DNA of 64,000 nucleotides from Fulvimarina uroteuthidis (GCF_034321785.1 NZ_JAXLPB010000001.1:806001-870000), one strand, 5' to 3'. Shown: positions 1 to 10,165, numbered from the stretch's first letter. Notes: generated by a model not told the origin, from the sequence alone. Program-made: numbers and translations.

Positions 1-1053
1 ACCGACACCGCCGCTCGCGCCCAGTACTCCGACGAAAGTACCACCCCCCGCCGTACCGCTTGTGCCTACTGCCGTCGCACCTGACCCTGCGGCACCCACC
101 GTAACTCCCGAACTCGATGCCAAGAACGACGACGCTATGCTAGGATAGATAATTACGGATCCTGCTCTGCCACCCTGCCCTCCGAGATTGCTTCCGTTAC
201 CCTTACCACCACCGCCGCCGCCGCCGAACAAGATGGCGCCGAACACGCCGTAGCCGGGGGGCTTGATGAAGTTTCCAGATGCGATGAACTCCTTGTAGAA
301 GGGTGCCAGAACGATCGACCGCAACGTCGTCCCGTCGCACTGAAACAGACGCATCTCGCCCGGATACATGATCCAGTTGTTGCGTCCGTCCGAGGCGGGG
401 ATCGTTACGTCACCAGATCCGTTTTTAACGTAACAGAAGAAGCCGTCTCCAAGATCGGAGGGCGACGCGAACGTCTGCGTGAACGTGCCCGCCGTAATTT
501 CGATCAGATTGCCCTGATCGGCCTTGACGATTTGCGTGTTCGACGTGCGAGCGGATCGGACGAGGGACGGCGTCGTATCGAGCGCAACAAATTCCGTGCC
601 GGTTCCGTCCGCAGTCACGCGCCAATATTTCAGCGCGTCAGCTGCTGTGATCGGCGGGAGGTTCAGAGCCGCCGCGTAACCCTGCGCACGATCGGCCTCG
701 GTCTTTGCTTTCGCCGCCCCGACTTTCGCCGAGAACAGCCCCGGCTCGACCTCGACCCCATCGTCCGCGCTCGCCCATGCCTGCGCCTTGTCGCGCGCGG
801 TCTCCGCTGCGGTCCTCGCCGATCCCGCTGCCCCAGCCGACCCAGCCGCGCTCTCCGCCGCCGAGTTGGCGCTATCGGCCTTGTCCGCCGCGCCCTCGGC
901 AACCGTTGCTGTATCCGTCAGCGCGGGGAAGAAATTGACCGGATGGCCGTCCTGGTCGAACCCGCCTGGATTCGTGGCCGGATTATAGGCGCCATTGTTG
1001 TACTTGTTCTTCAGACGGTCGATTGCGTCCAGGATGGTCTGGCCGAAGGGCAT
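1..1053 (-). CDS. Phage tail fibre-like protein, 3' end outside the window
   Basis: An open minus-strand frame runs from ATG at 1053 to the window edge without a stop, so about 350 residues of a longer protein are visible. Residues 1-45 are ordinary. Residues about 46-95 form an Ala-rich stretch with AAESAAGSAGAAGSA and AAETARDKAQAWA, typical of the coiled or collar part of phage fibres. The visible end is Gly-rich, with a FGGGGGGGKGNG run, as in the knob domains of receptor-binding proteins. The start overlaps the stop of the upstream gene (TAATG). Its place at the end of the tail module supports a host-recognition role. No precise family is recognised. Confidence 0.75.
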   Translation of the reverse strand, partial: MPFGQTILDAIDRLKNKYNNGAYNPATNPGGFDQDGHPVNFFPALTDTATVAEGAADKADSANSAAESAAGSAGAAGSARTAAETARDKAQAWASADDGVEVEPGLFSAKVGAAKAKTEADRAQGYAAALNLPPITAADALKYWRVTADGTGTEFVALDTTPSLVRSARTSNTQIVKADQGNLIEITAGTFTQTFASPSDLGDGFFCYVKNGSGDVTIPASDGRNNWIMYPGEMRLFQCDGTTLRSIVLAPFYKEFIASGNFIKPPGYGVFGAILFGGGGGGGKGNGSNLGGQGGRAGSVIIYPSIASSFLASSSGVTVGAAGSGATAVGTSGTAGGGTFVGVLGASGGVG

Positions 1054-1919
1054 TACTGGATCTCCTTGATTTCGAAGGCCGTCGAGGCGCGCCGGTAGAC
1101 GATCTGCTCAAGCGGGGACAGTTGGCGGAAGCGGCCGAGGAACGACGTTCGCGTGAGATTGACCTCGTCGCCCGGCTTCATGATGAGGAAGACCTCGCGG
1201 TCGATACCGGCTTGCCGCTGCAGGTCGAACGCCTTCTCAAGCGCCTCCTGCTCGGGCAGATAGTCCCAGCCGATCCGGGCGACGCGATAGGTCTTCCGCC
1301 GATCGAAGAACTCGTTCCCGCCGAGCGCTTCGTCGACGCGGGTCTTCGTTTCGAGCCCCAGGCCGCCCCCGTAGACGTAATTCATGCTCGGCTGGTAGCC
1401 GCCGGCCATGAACAGGCGGCCGATATCGAGATAGCCGTCCGGGTTGCCCTGGTCGTCGATCTCGATCTTCCAGTACCGCGCGAACGGGGCGGGATCGGGC
1501 AGATAGATCGCCTGTTGCGTCAGCCCTTCGAGGCTTTCCGAGGTCGGGCCGCCGAGCCAGAAGTTCGGATCGCGCCACGACAGGGACTTGGTGCTGTAGA
1601 GCCGCGGATAGACCCTGATCCACCCGCTGTTGTGGCGCTCGACCGTCATTTCAGGATCATCGAACGCCCGGATCCGCCACATGGCCGCGAGCGAGAAGTT
1701 GATGTTAGCCAAGGCCACCGCCTTCACGGTCTGCAGCCGGTCGAACGCGATGTCGAATTGCGTGTCGGCCAAGGCGGCGCTGGCGGAGCGCGCCACCCGC
1801 TTCAGGGGCGACGGGGCTTTGAGCCGATCCAGCGGGATCTGCCACTCGCCGCCGGTGATCACCGCCTTGTCCGCCCTGTTCGGGTAGAGGATCATCACGT
1901 TCTGCAAATTCACCCCCAC
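1053..1919 (-). CDS. Phage tail-tip associated protein, 288 aa, unknown function
   Basis: The protein lies between the long tail-hub-like gene and the fibre gene, so it is probably a baseplate or tail-tip component. I see no signal peptide, membrane segment or catalytic motif. It is rich in aromatic residues (for example GYLDIGRLFMAGGYQPSMNY around residues 160-180), as expected of a beta-rich structural protein. It overlaps the upstream gene by 10 bases and the downstream ATG by one base, so it is translated as part of the tail operon. I do not recognise the family with certainty. Confidence 0.7.
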   Translation of the reverse strand: MGVNLQNVMILYPNRADKAVITGGEWQIPLDRLKAPSPLKRVARSASAALADTQFDIAFDRLQTVKAVALANINFSLAAMWRIRAFDDPEMTVERHNSGWIRVYPRLYSTKSLSWRDPNFWLGGPTSESLEGLTQQAIYLPDPAPFARYWKIEIDDQGNPDGYLDIGRLFMAGGYQPSMNYVYGGGLGLETKTRVDEALGGNEFFDRRKTYRVARIGWDYLPEQEALEKAFDLQRQAGIDREVFLIMKPGDEVNLTRTSFLGRFRQLSPLEQIVYRRASTAFEIKEIQ

Positions 1920-3481
1920 AGGACGAGCGTGGTCTGCCCGTCCTCATAATTCGCCGTTTCGCCGAGCACTCGGAACAGCCGGCCCTCGTTCAGCCCGAAG
2001 CGCGACATCTGAAGTTCGACCACGCCGGCAAGGTCGATCGTCTCGATCTCGCGCCGCGTCACCGGCACCGAGAAGACGTCGCGCCGGACCGAATAGATCG
2101 GCGCCAGGCGGTTCGCCTCGGCGTGCGCGTCCGCTTCGTTGACGAACATCGTCTCGAAAGTCAGTTCCGGCGCGTCCGGCGAGATCGCGGCGACCGCGGC
2201 GTTCTCGATCTTCACCTGCCGCCACTCTTCCGTGGCGAACGCTCGGTATGCGTCCGTGGTGTCCGACGCGGTGCCGGTGTCCGTCACGAGCTCGTCGCGC
2301 CGCACCGGATAGTGGTTCAGCCCATACTTGACGGTGATCGTCCGCGCGGCCTTGCCGCTGCCCTCGTCGTCCGTGCCGATCCGGTCGATGCCGGATCCGC
2401 CGTCGAGGATCAGCACCTCATCAATGACAGCGCCGGGCTCGCCGGTTGGAAGCTCCAGCCGGCCAACGTGGAACTTGCCGGTCCGGTCCGGCAGGAGATA
2501 GCCGCCGACGCTCCCCAGAACTGCCGCGATCGCGTCCAGCGCGTCGACATCGCTGGTTCCGACCCAATACTGCACTTCGGCCGGGTTGAGAGCGTGGAGC
2601 GCTTCGAAGTCGGCCGCCTCGAAGTCCGTGCCGGCGACGAAGCCAGCGCGCTCTAGCATCCGCCGGGCGACGCGCGCCGCCGAGCGGTCCGCAGCCGTCG
2701 CACCCTCGCTGGCATCGACCGTGATCTGTCCGTCTGCCCGCGCGCCGAGCTTGATCAGCCCGAGCGCCACGCACGAGGCGTAGGTGCCTGCGGTGACGGT
2801 CGCCGCCTTGAGCGCGGCCAGCGTCGCGTAATCCGACCCTTTGGTGAGGGCAACGCCCCGGTCCCGGACAACATCTATGGACGCGAGCCCGTTCGCGGCG
2901 ATCTGGTAGATGAGGTCGAACCGGTCCACCTCGACGGCCGGGACGTTCAGGACGCGCCCATAGGCTTCGGGCTTGGGCTTGTCCTTCAGGTCTTCGCCGC
3001 CTTCGGCGTCTGCCCTGCCCCCGCTGACGGTCTCGCCGGTGAAGGTCTCTTGCTGCAGTGTCTCGCGCAGCGCGTCCAGCCGGTCGCGGATGCTGACCGT
3101 CACTTCGGCGTAGCCGAACTCCGCGTCGTCGATCAGCCCCGAGAACAGAAGCTCCCGCGAGCCGAACGGCGCGCCGTCTTCGAGCGCCCAGATTTGCACC
3201 GGGCGTCCATCGAAGGTCATGTCGAGGAGGCCGTCGAGATCCCCGTCCGGATTGGCGAGCTTGATCACGCCGACCCCGATGTCGGATTCGCCATAGGTCC
3301 GGTTGCGGCCGAACAGATGACGCTCCAGATTGCCCGGATCAGACACCCGGCCCTCATATTCGGCATTGGCCGGGTCGTCGGTTGGCCGCGTGGTGTAGGC
3401 GCTCTCACCCCCGCAATAGCGGAGGACCACATCCCCGGCCGTTGCCGGATCGTAGCCTGTCAGTTCGACGAGGTAGATCAT
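1910..3481 (-). CDS. Phage tail hub/baseplate-like structural protein, 523 aa
   Basis: The gene follows the tape measure with a 4-base ATGA overlap, the place where siphoviruses encode distal tail or hub proteins. The N-terminus (MIYLVELTGYDP) and the following 200 residues look beta-rich: SGLIDDAEFGYAEVTVSIRD resembles phage proteins that describe a measured surface or ring. The middle holds an acidic, low-complexity linker near residues 145-165. There is no enzyme motif. The assignment to the tail tip rests on gene order. Confidence 0.7.
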   Translation of the reverse strand: MIYLVELTGYDPATAGDVVLRYCGGESAYTTRPTDDPANAEYEGRVSDPGNLERHLFGRNRTYGESDIGVGVIKLANPDGDLDGLLDMTFDGRPVQIWALEDGAPFGSRELLFSGLIDDAEFGYAEVTVSIRDRLDALRETLQQETFTGETVSGGRADAEGGEDLKDKPKPEAYGRVLNVPAVEVDRFDLIYQIAANGLASIDVVRDRGVALTKGSDYATLAALKAATVTAGTYASCVALGLIKLGARADGQITVDASEGATAADRSAARVARRMLERAGFVAGTDFEAADFEALHALNPAEVQYWVGTSDVDALDAIAAVLGSVGGYLLPDRTGKFHVGRLELPTGEPGAVIDEVLILDGGSGIDRIGTDDEGSGKAARTITVKYGLNHYPVRRDELVTDTGTASDTTDAYRAFATEEWRQVKIENAAVAAISPDAPELTFETMFVNEADAHAEANRLAPIYSVRRDVFSVPVTRREIETIDLAGVVELQMSRFGLNEGRLFRVLGETANYEDGQTTLVLWG

Positions 3482-6400
3482 CCCACCTTAGCCTTCCGAT
3501 CCAACGAGTTGCGCGTATTGGTCTTCGCAGCCGTTTTGGCCGCCTCTTTGCCCTCGCGTGCGAGTGACAAGTGTTCCAGCCCAAGGCCTGCAAGAGTTTC
3601 CGTTTGGCGATTGATCGCACGCTCCAGGCTTCGGACTTGCTCAAGAAGCTTGGTGTTGACCGCCGTCCCGCCGTCGTTCGCCGGCGCCGGCATCCGTGCC
3701 ATGGTCGGCAGCTTCAGCCGGCCCTGATTTATGGCGTTCATGGTGGGCAGACCGTAGCTTTCGACCGCGGCGGCCCGCATCATGAACTCGCCGTTGGAAG
3801 CCCTGATATTGACGTCGTCCGAGGTGCCGGTGCCGGGGCCGGTGATCAGGCCGCCAGAGGCATAGGGGCGGCCCTCGACTTGGCCGAAGTTCTCGTAGTG
3901 CGCAGCGGCGATTGCGGATACGCTGGACCCCGCCGGCAGGCCGAAGGTGTCTCCACTCGATATGGCCTGCAAAACATCGGGGTTGCTCTGGAGATACGCG
4001 ATGTTGCGGTCGACAGATGGAGACGGACTTCCACCGCCCGGGGCCGCAGGCGATCCGCCGCCGCCGCCGCCCGTTGAGCCGCCTGCCGCCGTCGTTGGGA
4101 CGCCAACCGCCGTTTGTGCAGCGGTAAGGTTCGCCATAGCCGCAGTGAGCGCCGCCGTCAGTTCGCCAATGCTGTCATCCACGGTACGCATGGCGTCGAG
4201 TTGGGTCCTCGCCACATCAAGCTGAGACTTGGCGACGCCCAGTTCCGTAACCGCCGTGGCCTCGGCCTGTTCAAGCGTGGTCTGCACCTCGTTGAAGGCC
4301 GAATAATAGGCCTCGCTCGAAGCGTAGTAGGCGCGGAACTCGTTGAGATAGTCCTGGCTGGCCTTCGCCAGTTCCTCTTGCGCTTCCTCGTCGCCCCCGG
4401 CCGCACGCGCCGCCACGTCGCGGAAGCGGGTCTGCGCTTCCATGGCCTGCTGCAGCGGGCTCAATCCCGACAGTTCGTCATCAAGGCGCAGATCGCGCCG
4501 CAGGTCCGCCCACTCGCGAGACAGGCCTTCAAGCCGGCTGATCGTGCTCTCGATCTCCGACGTCTGCTCTTCGTAGGCGGCTCGCAGCCGCTCCTGGATC
4601 AGCACGACCTTCTCGGCGGCGAGCGCTGCGTTGAGCGTTGCCATGTTCTGGCCGCCGGCGTTTGCCTCCTGATAGCGCTCGATGCCCGACGCCCGATCGA
4701 ACGCCTTCAGCGCGCCCGAGAGGCTGTTGTTGTCGTTCGTCGCCGCGAAATAGCGCTCCTGATAGTCGCTGAGACGGCGCGCCTGCTCCTGCACCGACTG
4801 CGCGAGAATCTGCGCCCGCTCGGCGGCGAGAGCCTTTTCGAGCTCGACGACGTGGTCGTTCCCCCGCTTGGCGACTTCTTCGCGCTCGCGGGCCGCCGAC
4901 CGGTCGAACTCGGCAAGCTGACCTGCCAGCTTCGAATTGTCGTTCGTCGCGGCGAAGACGCGATCCCGGTACTGGTCGAAGACGCCGGATGCCTCTTCGA
5001 CCACGCCCGCCAGCTTCGGAAACAAGGCGATCAGTTCCTTGAACGCTTCGCCGGCGATCCCGGCCCCGTCGACCATCGCCTGTGCCTGTTTCGCGAACCA
5101 TGCGTCCACCAGAGAGGTGTCGACGTTGATCAGGGACGCGCCGGAAAACCGGTCTTCCAACTCCTTCGTGAGGTTGCGCATGTCGGCGAGGTAGCCCTTG
5201 CCGTCGAGGCTGGCGATCTCGTCCGTAAGGCCTTGCGAGACCTCCTTGCGCACCCGCTCGGTGCCCGCGGCAATGGCCTCCCCGATACGAACCTCCGCTT
5301 CGCCGGCCGAAAGCCCGAGATCCACGAGCGCGGTGCGCAGCCCCGCCGCGGCGCCCTGCATCTGGTCGAGCGCCTTCTCGATATCGGTCTGCTCCTTGCC
5401 GAGACCGGAGACGGTCTTGAGCAAGCCCTCGATCGCGGCGCTGCGCGCGTCAGCCAGGCGCTTCTCCGCGACAGCCAGTTCCTCGGCGATCGCTGCAAGC
5501 TGCGCGTCCCGGCGCGCCTCGGCCTCGGCCAGATCGACCGCCGAGCCACCGCCGCCACCTTTGCCGGCCTTCTCGAAGACCGTGTTGAACAGTCCCTGCA
5601 CGCCCATGATGCCAGACGCGAGCGCGTCCTGTGCCTGCTGCTCCCGGCCCTTGATGACGGTATAGTCGTTGTACCGATCGCGAGCGGCGACCACTGCGCC
5701 CTCGGCCTGCGCGACGCGTGAGCCAGCGGAAGCGAAGTTGCCCTTGGCCGAGGCCTCCGCCTGGTCGAACTCGTCCATGATCCGCTTCTGCTCGGCGAAC
5801 AGGTCGGCATAGGCGGTCGAAACGTCGTCCAGGAACCCGCGAAGCTGCTTGCCCTGTTCGAGGACCGCATCGCGAGCCTTGGTGAACTCGGTGTTCAGCC
5901 CAAGGCCGGCGGCCAGATCCTCGGTCATCTTCGGCAGCGACTTGCGGAAATTGTCGAACAAGAACGAGCGGTACTGCTCGGCGTCCTTGATGGCCGCGGC
6001 CACCTGGCTCTTGTTCCCGCCGTTGCCGGTCTTGTCAGCCAGCTTGCGGAACTGCTCAAGCGTCTGATCGATCGTGCGAAGCTCTTTCGTCAGCGGGCCG
6101 ACCTCGATCCGCTGGACCGTGTCTCGGATCTCCGCGAACTGCGCGTAATTCTGTTCCCACGCGTCATGCGCCGCTTGGCGCTCCTGCTTCTGGCGCTCCT
6201 TTTTGGCCTTGGACTTGCCGAAGATACCGCCAAGGAGGCCGGCAGCGCCACCGATAAGCGCTCCAACGGGACCGAGGGGGGTCGCAAGGCCTGCGAGAGC
6301 GCCGGAGAAGGCGCCCCCGACCGGAGAACCTGACTGCATGCCGCTCGCAAAAGCGCCAATGCCCGCGAGCGCGGTCTGGCCGACGGGCGATTGAAGGAAT

Positions 6401-9400
6401 CCGCCTACTGAGTTCTGCGGGAGGGATGCGGTGATGCCGCCAAGCCCGCCCCCACTTGCCGAGCGCATGCCGCTCCACGGATCACCGCCGGCAACCCGAA
6501 TGCCACTCCAGGGATCGCCTGGGGAAACGGGAGCGGCGCCCGGAACTGCGCCTGAGACGATCTTGCGCTGGGCGTCGATGACGCCGGCGGAAACGTCGCC
6601 TGCGAAGCCGTACGTGGAAGACGACGAGAACTTCGACGATCCGCCGCCCATCCTCTTAAGTTCGCTGATGAACCTTTCGCCATAGCCGCCGACGGACGTG
6701 CCGAGCACATCCTTGCGCCCGAGCTTTCCGACCGAGCCGGGGCCGCCGAACCATGCCTGCGCCGCGCCCCGCTCACCAAATTTGGCGACGTAGCCTCCGA
6801 ACTGGTTGTCGAAGATAGCGTCCTGCAGCTTCGGACTGCTCAAGAACTCCATCGAACTGACGACGCGCCCCAGCGCAGCCTTCGACCACTGCGGGATGTT
6901 CGCTTCCATGACCTGGTATCGGCCAAGGGCGCGCCCGAGCTTAGCGTTCGTTGGGCCGATCGCGGCATAGTCGCCCGATCCCCGGCTCTCGATTGCGGCG
7001 ATCGCATCACGGTAGGCCACCGCCGAGCCGGTGATCTGCTTGTTGAGGCTCTTCAGCGATGAGCCGAGCCCCGAAACATCGCCGGTGATGTCCGGCAGCG
7101 GCGACCGAGTGATCTGCCCGACCGGCGATCCGAACTGCGGCGCGAACGGGGATGCGATCGGCGAGAATGCCGGCGCCCGGTTGATCATCTCGGGCAGCTT
7201 TGAAAGCGCCCCGATCACACTTGACGAAGACGACTGCGACCCATCCCCGAATAGGCCGCCGAACAGCTTGTCGAAGCCCTTGGCCGCGTTCGCGTTGCCC
7301 AGCTGGGCGAAAGCGGAAATGAACGTGTCGAGCGCGCCCTCGCCCCGGCCGAAAGCCTCGACGATGGTCTGGCCGACAGACTTCATCGCATCGTTCGTGC
7401 GCTTCGCCTCTTCCTGCGCCTTCTTCTGCGCTTCCTCGAACCGCTTCTCGCTTTCAGCGCGGGCGTCCGACAAGGCTTGCGTCTCGCGGATATATGCCGC
7501 GTATTGCTGACCGGCGGCGCTCTGCGCGTCGATGTCCGCAGTACGAAGGCGCGAATAGACCTGTTGCTCGTTTTGCGAACGCCCCGCCTGGTCACGTTCA
7601 AAAACAAGATCGTCGCGGAAGGACGACTCGGCGTCGAAAGCCTGCTTCGCCTTGGTTGCGGCATCCATCTGCGCGGTATATTCGCCGATCGCGGCGGCCG
7701 CGTCCTTGATGTACGCCGCCTCCTCTGGCGAGACCGCATAGCCGGCATCCGCCGCGGCGCGCTTCGCCGCTGCCAGAAGCTCGACCTCGGCGCGGTATGC
7801 TGCAGCTTCGCCCGCGGACATGCCGAACGTCTCGGCCTCCAGCTTCATGGAGGCGATCTGATCTTCGATGCTGCGGACGCGCGACGTGCTTGACTTCGCC
7901 CAGGCTTCCTCTGCCTTCCGGGCCGCCTCGACCTCCTTCTCGACGGCTTCCGCGATCTCTTCCGCGGCGTCGATCGAGGCCTGCTTCCTGATCGTTGCGA
8001 GCGCGACCTCTTTTTCGGTGCGCAGCGCCGCGACCCCGGCCGCATCATTGGTGGTCCTAATGTACTCCTGGATCTCCAGATCGTACTGCCGGGTCGTCGC
8101 ATTGAGTTCCTGCTGCAACGGCGAAAGATCGAGATCGTTGAAGGCGCCCTGAACCTCGGAAAGGTTCTCGCGTGCATCGCGCGAAAGCTCTTCAAGCCCC
8201 AATTTGTAACGATCGCCGACAAGGGTCTCGTCCGCTTCGGTCGTCGCGTTCCGCATCGCCTCCCGGCGAAACTCTTCGAGCTGCTGGATTTGCGTCCGGG
8301 CAACGCCGCCCATCTTCGCGAGGCCGTCGATAGCCTCTTCGAAATTGATCTGCCGCATCTCATTCGCGGCTTCGCGAAGGGCAGTGATGGACGCTTCGGC
8401 TTCAAGGGCACGGTTGCCGACATCCCGAAGGCCATCAACAAGGGCGCGGACATCTTCCGGCGTATCGGCATCCAGCTTGATCTTCGAGATTTGGTCGATC
8501 AGCGAAGTCGCTTCGATCGTGCCCTCGCCGAAGCCGCGAACAATCTCTCGAACCTGCTCAACTGTTCGGGTGTAGTCAGAATCGAATAGGTTGCCGACCG
8601 CCCCGAGGCTTTCCAGGGTGGAGGGTGTCAAACCGAAGAAGCCCTTGCCGCCCATGGCTTCGGTCGCCACGGCTTCGGTCAGCGCCGACCGCGCCGCCTC
8701 GATCGCCTTCGTCTGATCCGATATGGCGGTCTGAAGTTGCGCGCGGATTGCGACAGGGGAAAGTTGCGAATTTCGGTCGAACACACGATCGGCCGCAGTG
8801 TTCGCAGCGTCTCCGAGACCTTCGAGCGATTTCTTGTAGCTGTCGGCCGCCTTGGCGCTGGCCTCCATGCTCTTTTCGGCCTCGGTCGATTTCATCGCGA
8901 GGTAGACAGATGCGCCGGCCACAGCCGTCAGCCCGACCGTGAGCGGGGTGATAAAGCGGGTGAGGCCCAAGACCTCCTTGCCGATCTCCTGCAATGCGGA
9001 CTTCGCCCCGCGCTCCGTGTCCGCGAAGATTTCAACGATCTGCGCGCCCTGGCTGGAGAGGATCGCGAAGGGCGTCGCTCCCATCATGGACATGGTCGCG
9101 ATGTCGCCACCCTGTCGAAACAGGTTGAGGCCCTGATCCGGGCGGAGCCCAGCACGCGCCAAGAGCCCGGCCTGCTTTTGCGTCTCGTTCATGCGCCGCA
9201 AGGCGGCGTTCTGAACGTCTGTCGCTTCGGCGGCCTTTACCCGTAGGACGGCCGCCTCGCTTGCGACGATCAAGCCGTCTTTTTCCAACGCCGTGATGGT
9301 CGCGACTTCCTCGCGGTATCGACGGCTGATAGCCAATGCTGGTGCATATTTCTCGCGAATAGACTGGAGCGCGCTGCCCTGGCGCTGGTATGCGGCATCC

Positions 9401-9864
9401 AGATCGCGCTGGGCCTTTGTGAGGCGGTCGCTCTCTTCGCGCAGCTTGCGCTGCTCTTCCGTCATCCTTGCGGCGGCGCGATCGGCTTCGACCATCGCCT
9501 TCGTCTCTTTGGCGAGCGCAGCGGAAACCTGATCGGCCGTCCCGCGCAGGTCTTCCATGGCCTTCTCGGCTTGCGACACACCCTTTGCGGCGGCCGCACC
9601 GGACGCGCCAACGCCGGCCATCGCGGCGCTCATCATCTTTTCGATGCGCAGCGCGGTCTCGTTCATTTTCCGCAGTTCGCGCTCGGCGATCGACATGCCG
9701 GCGCCAACCGCCTTGCCCGCCTCGCCGGCGGCTTTGCCGAACCCTTCTGCAGCCTTCTCCGCGCGCTGCGCAGCCGGTGCGACCTTTTCGAGATCGCGCA
9801 GGCCCTTTTCCATGCCCGACGAATCGATGGATAGGCCAAGAGCGGGTCCGGTCGTGTTGCTCAT
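3478..9864 (-). CDS. Tape measure protein with embedded lytic transglycosylase domain
   Basis: At 2128 residues this is the longest gene in the window. Long Ala/Glu/Lys-rich coiled coils fill residues about 30-300 and 390-830, and a hydrophobic stretch lies near 305-325. Residues about 950-1080 look like a goose-type or SLT lysozyme fold: AIESRGSGDYAAIG supplies the likely catalytic Glu (E959), followed by ALGRYQVMEANIPQW. Such a domain would cut peptidoglycan during DNA entry. Two copies of FAATNDN followed by an FDR motif lie about 70 residues apart near 1635 and 1706. The C-terminus has a HYENFGQVEGR motif and an ASGGLITGPGTGTSDD motif common in tape measures. At about 0.15 nm per residue the tail would be near 320 nm. 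Confidence 0.93.
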   Translation of the reverse strand: MSNTTGPALGLSIDSSGMEKGLRDLEKVAPAAQRAEKAAEGFGKAAGEAGKAVGAGMSIAERELRKMNETALRIEKMMSAAMAGVGASGAAAAKGVSQAEKAMEDLRGTADQVSAALAKETKAMVEADRAAARMTEEQRKLREESDRLTKAQRDLDAAYQRQGSALQSIREKYAPALAISRRYREEVATITALEKDGLIVASEAAVLRVKAAEATDVQNAALRRMNETQKQAGLLARAGLRPDQGLNLFRQGGDIATMSMMGATPFAILSSQGAQIVEIFADTERGAKSALQEIGKEVLGLTRFITPLTVGLTAVAGASVYLAMKSTEAEKSMEASAKAADSYKKSLEGLGDAANTAADRVFDRNSQLSPVAIRAQLQTAISDQTKAIEAARSALTEAVATEAMGGKGFFGLTPSTLESLGAVGNLFDSDYTRTVEQVREIVRGFGEGTIEATSLIDQISKIKLDADTPEDVRALVDGLRDVGNRALEAEASITALREAANEMRQINFEEAIDGLAKMGGVARTQIQQLEEFRREAMRNATTEADETLVGDRYKLGLEELSRDARENLSEVQGAFNDLDLSPLQQELNATTRQYDLEIQEYIRTTNDAAGVAALRTEKEVALATIRKQASIDAAEEIAEAVEKEVEAARKAEEAWAKSSTSRVRSIEDQIASMKLEAETFGMSAGEAAAYRAEVELLAAAKRAAADAGYAVSPEEAAYIKDAAAAIGEYTAQMDAATKAKQAFDAESSFRDDLVFERDQAGRSQNEQQVYSRLRTADIDAQSAAGQQYAAYIRETQALSDARAESEKRFEEAQKKAQEEAKRTNDAMKSVGQTIVEAFGRGEGALDTFISAFAQLGNANAAKGFDKLFGGLFGDGSQSSSSSVIGALSKLPEMINRAPAFSPIASPFAPQFGSPVGQITRSPLPDITGDVSGLGSSLKSLNKQITGSAVAYRDAIAAIESRGSGDYAAIGPTNAKLGRALGRYQVMEANIPQWSKAALGRVVSSMEFLSSPKLQDAIFDNQFGGYVAKFGERGAAQAWFGGPGSVGKLGRKDVLGTSVGGYGERFISELKRMGGGSSKFSSSSTYGFAGDVSAGVIDAQRKIVSGAVPGAAPVSPGDPWSGIRVAGGDPWSGMRSASGGGLGGITASLPQNSVGGFLQSPVGQTALAGIGAFASGMQSGSPVGGAFSGALAGLATPLGPVGALIGGAAGLLGGIFGKSKAKKERQKQERQAAHDAWEQNYAQFAEIRDTVQRIEVGPLTKELRTIDQTLEQFRKLADKTGNGGNKSQVAAAIKDAEQYRSFLFDNFRKSLPKMTEDLAAGLGLNTEFTKARDAVLEQGKQLRGFLDDVSTAYADLFAEQKRIMDEFDQAEASAKGNFASAGSRVAQAEGAVVAARDRYNDYTVIKGREQQAQDALASGIMGVQGLFNTVFEKAGKGGGGGSAVDLAEAEARRDAQLAAIAEELAVAEKRLADARSAAIEGLLKTVSGLGKEQTDIEKALDQMQGAAAGLRTALVDLGLSAGEAEVRIGEAIAAGTERVRKEVSQGLTDEIASLDGKGYLADMRNLTKELEDRFSGASLINVDTSLVDAWFAKQAQAMVDGAGIAGEAFKELIALFPKLAGVVEEASGVFDQYRDRVFAATNDNSKLAGQLAEFDRSAAREREEVAKRGNDHVVELEKALAAERAQILAQSVQEQARRLSDYQERYFAATNDNNSLSGALKAFDRASGIERYQEANAGGQNMATLNAALAAEKVVLIQERLRAAYEEQTSEIESTISRLEGLSREWADLRRDLRLDDELSGLSPLQQAMEAQTRFRDVAARAAGGDEEAQEELAKASQDYLNEFRAYYASSEAYYSAFNEVQTTLEQAEATAVTELGVAKSQLDVARTQLDAMRTVDDSIGELTAALTAAMANLTAAQTAVGVPTTAAGGSTGGGGGGSPAAPGGGSPSPSVDRNIAYLQSNPDVLQAISSGDTFGLPAGSSVSAIAAAHYENFGQVEGRPYASGGLITGPGTGTSDDVNIRASNGEFMMRAAAVESYGLPTMNAINQGRLKLPTMARMPAPANDGGTAVNTKLLEQVRSLERAINRQTETLAGLGLEHLSLAREGKEAAKTAAKTNTRNSLDRKAKVG

Positions 9865-9875
9865 GTGGCCTCCTC

Positions 9876-9905
9876 AAGAAAAAGGCCCGCCAAGTTGGCG
9901 AGCCC
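9876..9905 (-). terminator. Intrinsic terminator upstream of the tape measure gene
   Basis: On the minus strand an 8-base stem with one mismatch (9884-9891 with 9897-9904, loop of five) is followed by TTTTTCTT (9883-9876). It stands between the chaperone genes and the tape measure start at 9864, so transcription of the tape measure has to pass it. Confidence 0.6.
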
Positions 9906-9948
9906 GGAAATGCGTGATTATGTGCGCAAAGACCGAGTGGAGGGTGCT

Positions 9949-10149
9949 TTGAGCGATTGGAAGAAACGAGAACCGCGTGGCGAAGTGAATGTCGGAAAGT
10001 TCGGCCTGACAATCGCGGCCTTGGGGCTCATATCGCTGATAGGCGTCCGGTTTCTTGACGGACCTATAGGCATACCGTCCGCGATCTTCTTCTTCGCCAT
10101 CCTGATCGGGATAGCGCTCTATCTTGGCGACCGCTGGCGCGAGAAGTAA
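9949..10149 (+). CDS. Small two-helix membrane protein on the opposite strand (moron candidate)
   Basis: This is a 66-residue protein read against the tail operon, filling the gap between the chaperone and tape measure genes. The TTG start is chosen because GGAGGG lies just upstream at 9939-9944. An in-frame ATG at 9910 would add 13 residues. Two hydrophobic segments are visible: FGLTIAALGLISLIGVRF and IPSAIFFFAILIGIALYLG, with charged ends. No family is recognised. Opposite orientation inside a late operon suggests expression from the lysogen. Confidence 0.55.
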   Translation: MSDWKKREPRGEVNVGKFGLTIAALGLISLIGVRFLDGPIGIPSAIFFFAILIGIALYLGDRWREK

Positions 10150-10165
10150 GCCAGACGATTGCTGA

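Noticed and set aside
4114..5721. A 535-codon plus-strand frame inside the tape measure gene
   Set aside because: Antisense shadow with Arg/Leu-rich composition and no motif.
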